Assembly: GCA_949425635.1 (NCBI GenBank)
Contig: CASPWD010000001.1
Location: 310,001-374,000 of the forward strand
Length of the DNA: 64,000 nt
Source: an uncultured Bacilli bacterium
GTDB taxonomy: Bacteria; Bacillota_I; Bacilli_A; RF39; UBA660
Direction: 5' to 3'
Under the pieces are notes generated by a model, which worked only from the letters and a program-made list of their open reading frames with translations, was not told the origin of the DNA and searched no databases. Below are positions 63,702 to 64,000 of this stretch, one piece after another. The position numbers were made by a program, and so were the translations under genes. Positions within the stretch are counted from its first letter, which is position 1. Each line of letters begins with the position of its first letter.

Positions 63702-64000
63702 ATGAAGAAGAAGTACAAACTAAAAAAAAGTGCTATTATAATAATCTGCATAATTTTACTTTCTATAATAGCACTAATATCTTTTATAATTTCATTATTT
63801 AAAGCAGGATCATATAGTATAGAATATAATATTGACAATTTTGCAATTAGTGAAAATTATGATATAAAAGAAAAAATATATTTTTATGAAATAACTTATA
63901 ATAGTATAGATTATAATTTTATCTTCGAATCAAAAAAATTAAAAGAACAAAAATTAATAAATAATATAGAAATATTAGAAGCAGATGGCTATAGTTGTTT
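63702..64000 (+). CDS. N-terminal part of a single-pass membrane protein, cut by the window end
   Basis: An open frame starts at ATG 63702, behind ATGGAG at 63691, and runs off the window. The 99 visible residues begin with a basic stretch (KKKYKLKKS) and a membrane segment of about 24 residues, then a Tyr- and Asn-rich outside region. It was not resolved as a family. It is 12 bases after the PH-domain gene, so it is probably in the same operon. Confidence 0.7.
   Translation, partial: MKKKYKLKKSAIIIICIILLSIIALISFIISLFKAGSYSIEYNIDNFAISENYDIKEKIYFYEITYNSIDYNFIFESKKLKEQKLINNIEILEADGYSC

Overview
The window looks like chromosomal DNA from an AT-rich member of the Bacillota. A gut-type, small-genome Bacilli lineage near the Erysipelotrichia or the RF39-type uncultured relatives fits best, but no species is named from the sequence. 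The reasons are the low GC content, strong AGGAGG ribosome binding sites, YvcK-WhiA adjacency, a T-box on pheST, a zinc-type S14, a zinc-type adenylate kinase and a single-piece tmRNA with encoded CCA. The standard code holds: TGG is used for Trp and the conserved genes are full length without reading TGA.

Layout. 1-3000: cell division and wall hydrolysis (ftsE, ftsX, an M23 hydrolase). 3000-5000: yvcK and whiA. 5000-6450: a membrane-anchored NlpC/P60-like protein on the minus strand. 6550-14400: a nucleoside-kinase-like gene and a glycolytic block (gap, pgk, tpiA, an iPGM homologue with lost active-site residues), with a Spo0A-like regulator in the middle. 14500-27940: a long S10-spc-alpha ribosomal operon (rpsJ to rplQ) with promoter and structured leader, lacking rpmD (L30) and map. 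28000-31600: a coiled-coil protein, a small beta protein and a membrane protein. 31630-35360: T-box and pheS-pheT. 35430-37015: a CPBP-family membrane protease homologue. 37169-41478 (minus): a two-gene surface locus made of a J-domain-like membrane protein without HPD and an 18-unit Cys-rich repeat protein. 41721-42082: tmRNA.

From 42.4 kb on the content is accessory: a uracil-DNA-glycosylase-like protein; a protein with eight tandem HTH-like repeats joined to a sigma-70-like C-terminus; three HD-domain phosphohydrolase homologues; a Nudix hydrolase; two lipoproteins; purA; four proteins with Cys-His-Asp papain/transglutaminase-type triads (one frameshifted); a HAD-TatD operon; a tRNA-Thr; a highly diverged tRNA-like RNA with its own promoter and terminator; and a terminal cluster of membrane and PH-domain proteins.

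The strongest candidates for something undescribed are the HTH-repeat/sigma-like protein (43244-45484), the tRNA-like RNA (61091-61166), the inactive-looking phosphoglycerate mutase homologue (12893-14407) and the J-like/Cys-repeat surface locus. All calls come from reading motifs by eye; no database search was run.
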